14,337 nucleotides of DNA from JBAXQQ01 sp037131695 (GTDB taxonomy: Bacteria > Armatimonadota > Hebobacteria > CAIYQO01). This document shows, piece by piece, positions 13,815 through 14,337 of the stretch. A program made the translations under genes and the position numbers. Below the pieces are notes generated by a model that was not told where the DNA came from, ran no database searches, and saw nothing but the letters and a program-made list of their open reading frames with translations. The stretch lies in assembly GCA_964638715.1 (NCBI GenBank), contig CAZWZF010000088.1, positions 1-14,337 on the forward strand. The letters are read 5' to 3'. Positions within the stretch are counted from its first letter, which is position 1; the number at the start of each line of letters is the position of its first letter.

Positions 13815-14062
13815 TATTCTACATATTTTTTCGTTAATTCCTTTTCATCTTAATTCCATTAGAAATTATGCTCTGTAAGAGCACTATTCCTGAAAACAAA
13901 GGAATTATGCTCTTACAGAGCGTCAATATTAATGAATATAATCCCCCAGCGGCGTTGGCCCTCACCCTTATACACATTTTATAATTAAAATGTTTGATGA
14001 CAAGGGGAATTGCATAGTATTCTACATATCTCTATCCAATCTTGTTCGTAAGATAATTCCAT
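13815..14062. repeat. Two copies of a split motif with fixed 24-bp spacing
   Basis: TATTCTACATAT followed 24 bases later by TAATTCCAT occurs at 13815-13859 and again at 14018-14062. The outer words and the spacing are identical, while the 24 bases between differ almost completely. This is unlike simple duplication and suggests two bound or paired words. Confidence 0.6.
13870..13921. repeat. 19-pair hairpin built from 5-3-5 palindromes
   Basis: GCTCTGTAAGAGCA (13870-13883) pairs perfectly with TGCTCTTACAGAGC (13908-13921). A 2x2 internal loop is followed by five more pairs, ATTCC with GGAAT. Each arm is also a palindrome by itself, GCTCT-GTA-AGAGC and GCTCT-TAC-AGAGC. The right arm is followed by GTCAATATTAATGAAT, similar to the tail after the palindrome at 90-102. 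Confidence 0.8.
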
Positions 14063-14097
14063 AGCCCACAGCATCGCTCTCACCCTTATACACATTT
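13961..14097. repeat. 19-bp direct repeat
   Basis: CTCACCCTTATACACATTT occurs exactly at 13961-13979 and 14079-14097, 118 bases apart. With the split motif above, the order across the region is A, hairpin, B, A, B, so the two direct-repeat families alternate. Confidence 0.85.
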
Positions 14098-14121
14098 ATG
14101 ATTATCATTTCACTTGACTGT

Positions 14122-14301
14122 TAAATGGGAAGTTGTACTCAACTTCCCCGAAAGAACCGGAATAATGATGTGATAAAGCGAAATAGCGATAGATTTTTTG
14201 CGTGGTGTTGTGTTTACAAACCTTATTTTGTCGTCACTACCTATACTTTTTTATTAAAAAAACTCTTTCGCGGGAGCTGGGGACAACTCCCCTCCCATTT
14301 A
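14122..14301. repeat. MITE-like inverted repeat with a hairpin in each end
   Basis: The left end (14122-14155) begins TAAATGGGA, contains AGTTGT and ends CGAAAGA. The right end, read in reverse complement from 14301 to 14264, shows the same three words in the same order with a few inserted bases. Each end folds by itself: GGGAAGTTG-TACT-CAACTTCCC (9 pairs, 14127-14148) and GGGAGCTG-GGGA-CAACTCCC (8 pairs with one wobble, 14272-14291). On the minus strand the right hairpin is followed after nine bases by seven T residues and could end transcription entering from the right. Confidence 0.6.
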
Positions 14302-14337
14302 CCGTATATTTTTCAATTAAGAAATCTAAAATATGAA

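Larger units (their letters stand above)
13661..14337. other. Long repeat-rich non-coding region at the right edge
   Basis: No supported gene lies in these 677 bases. The left part holds the control region of the URO-D-like gene. From about 13810 there are interleaved direct repeats, a 19-pair hairpin and an inverted repeat pair, described separately. A frame beginning at 14125 stays open to the window end (71 codons) but starts inside a repeat and has no ribosome site. Confidence 0.7.

Noticed and set aside
13810..14100. CRISPR array
   Set aside because: Repeats are few, differ in spacing (118 and 203 bases) and are interleaved; there are no cas genes.
14125..14337. 71-codon plus-strand frame open to the right edge
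   Set aside because: Its ATG lies inside the TAAATGGGA word of an inverted repeat, no ribosome site precedes it, and the translation crosses both hairpins. It could only be rescued by sequence beyond the window.

Overview
The window looks like part of a bacterial chromosome of moderate G+C with AT-rich gaps. Every convincing gene lies on the minus strand, so transcription runs from right to left. The organism is best guessed as a PVC-group bacterium of the Lentisphaerota/Victivallales type. That guess rests on the URO-D-like protein, the GntR regulator with a sugar-sensing domain beside a secreted glycoside hydrolase, and gaps full of short palindromic repeats. No marker gene proves it.

Layout in the direction of transcription: 13660-12377 is a URO-D/methyltransferase-like protein. 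12201-10830 is panD-queG, with one base between the genes. 10419-8695 is ilvD, with its own promoter and terminator. 8580-7477 is a GntR/LacI-type regulator with a consensus promoter that seems to give a leaderless mRNA. 7384-4982 is a secreted GH5-like glycanase with two tandem binding-type domains, followed by a clear terminator. 4596-3835 is a membrane-anchored zinc-ribbon protein of unknown role. 3742-1599 is a tight operon of a small BON-like protein, gmk and coaBC. 1528-215 is a membrane-anchored coiled-coil protein of unknown function with a near-consensus promoter. Four track-style long starts were shortened because they use TTG or GTG codons upstream of well-placed ATGs (coaBC, gmk, the zinc-ribbon gene and the GntR gene). 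The URO-D gene was shortened for ribosome-site spacing.

Three metabolic genes meet on one pathway. IlvD makes 2-oxoisovalerate, the precursor of pantoate as well as valine and leucine. PanD makes beta-alanine. CoaBC turns phosphopantothenate into phosphopantetheine. They are not one operon. The regulator and the GH5 enzyme are adjacent and co-directional, which suggests local control of polysaccharide use.

The most unusual feature is the non-coding DNA. Nearly every gap of about 90 bases or more holds a short repeat, usually as an inverted pair, and the repeat families differ from gap to gap. Examples are a perfect 32-bp pair at 4746-4872, a perfect 34-bp AT-only pair at 12250-12370, a 25-bp hairpin present at both 4909 and 10616, and 5-3-5 mini-palindromes at both ends of the window. 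These resemble REP/REPIN or MITE elements. I found no CRISPR array, tRNA, rRNA, transposase, phage gene or defence system, and no complete new multi-gene system.
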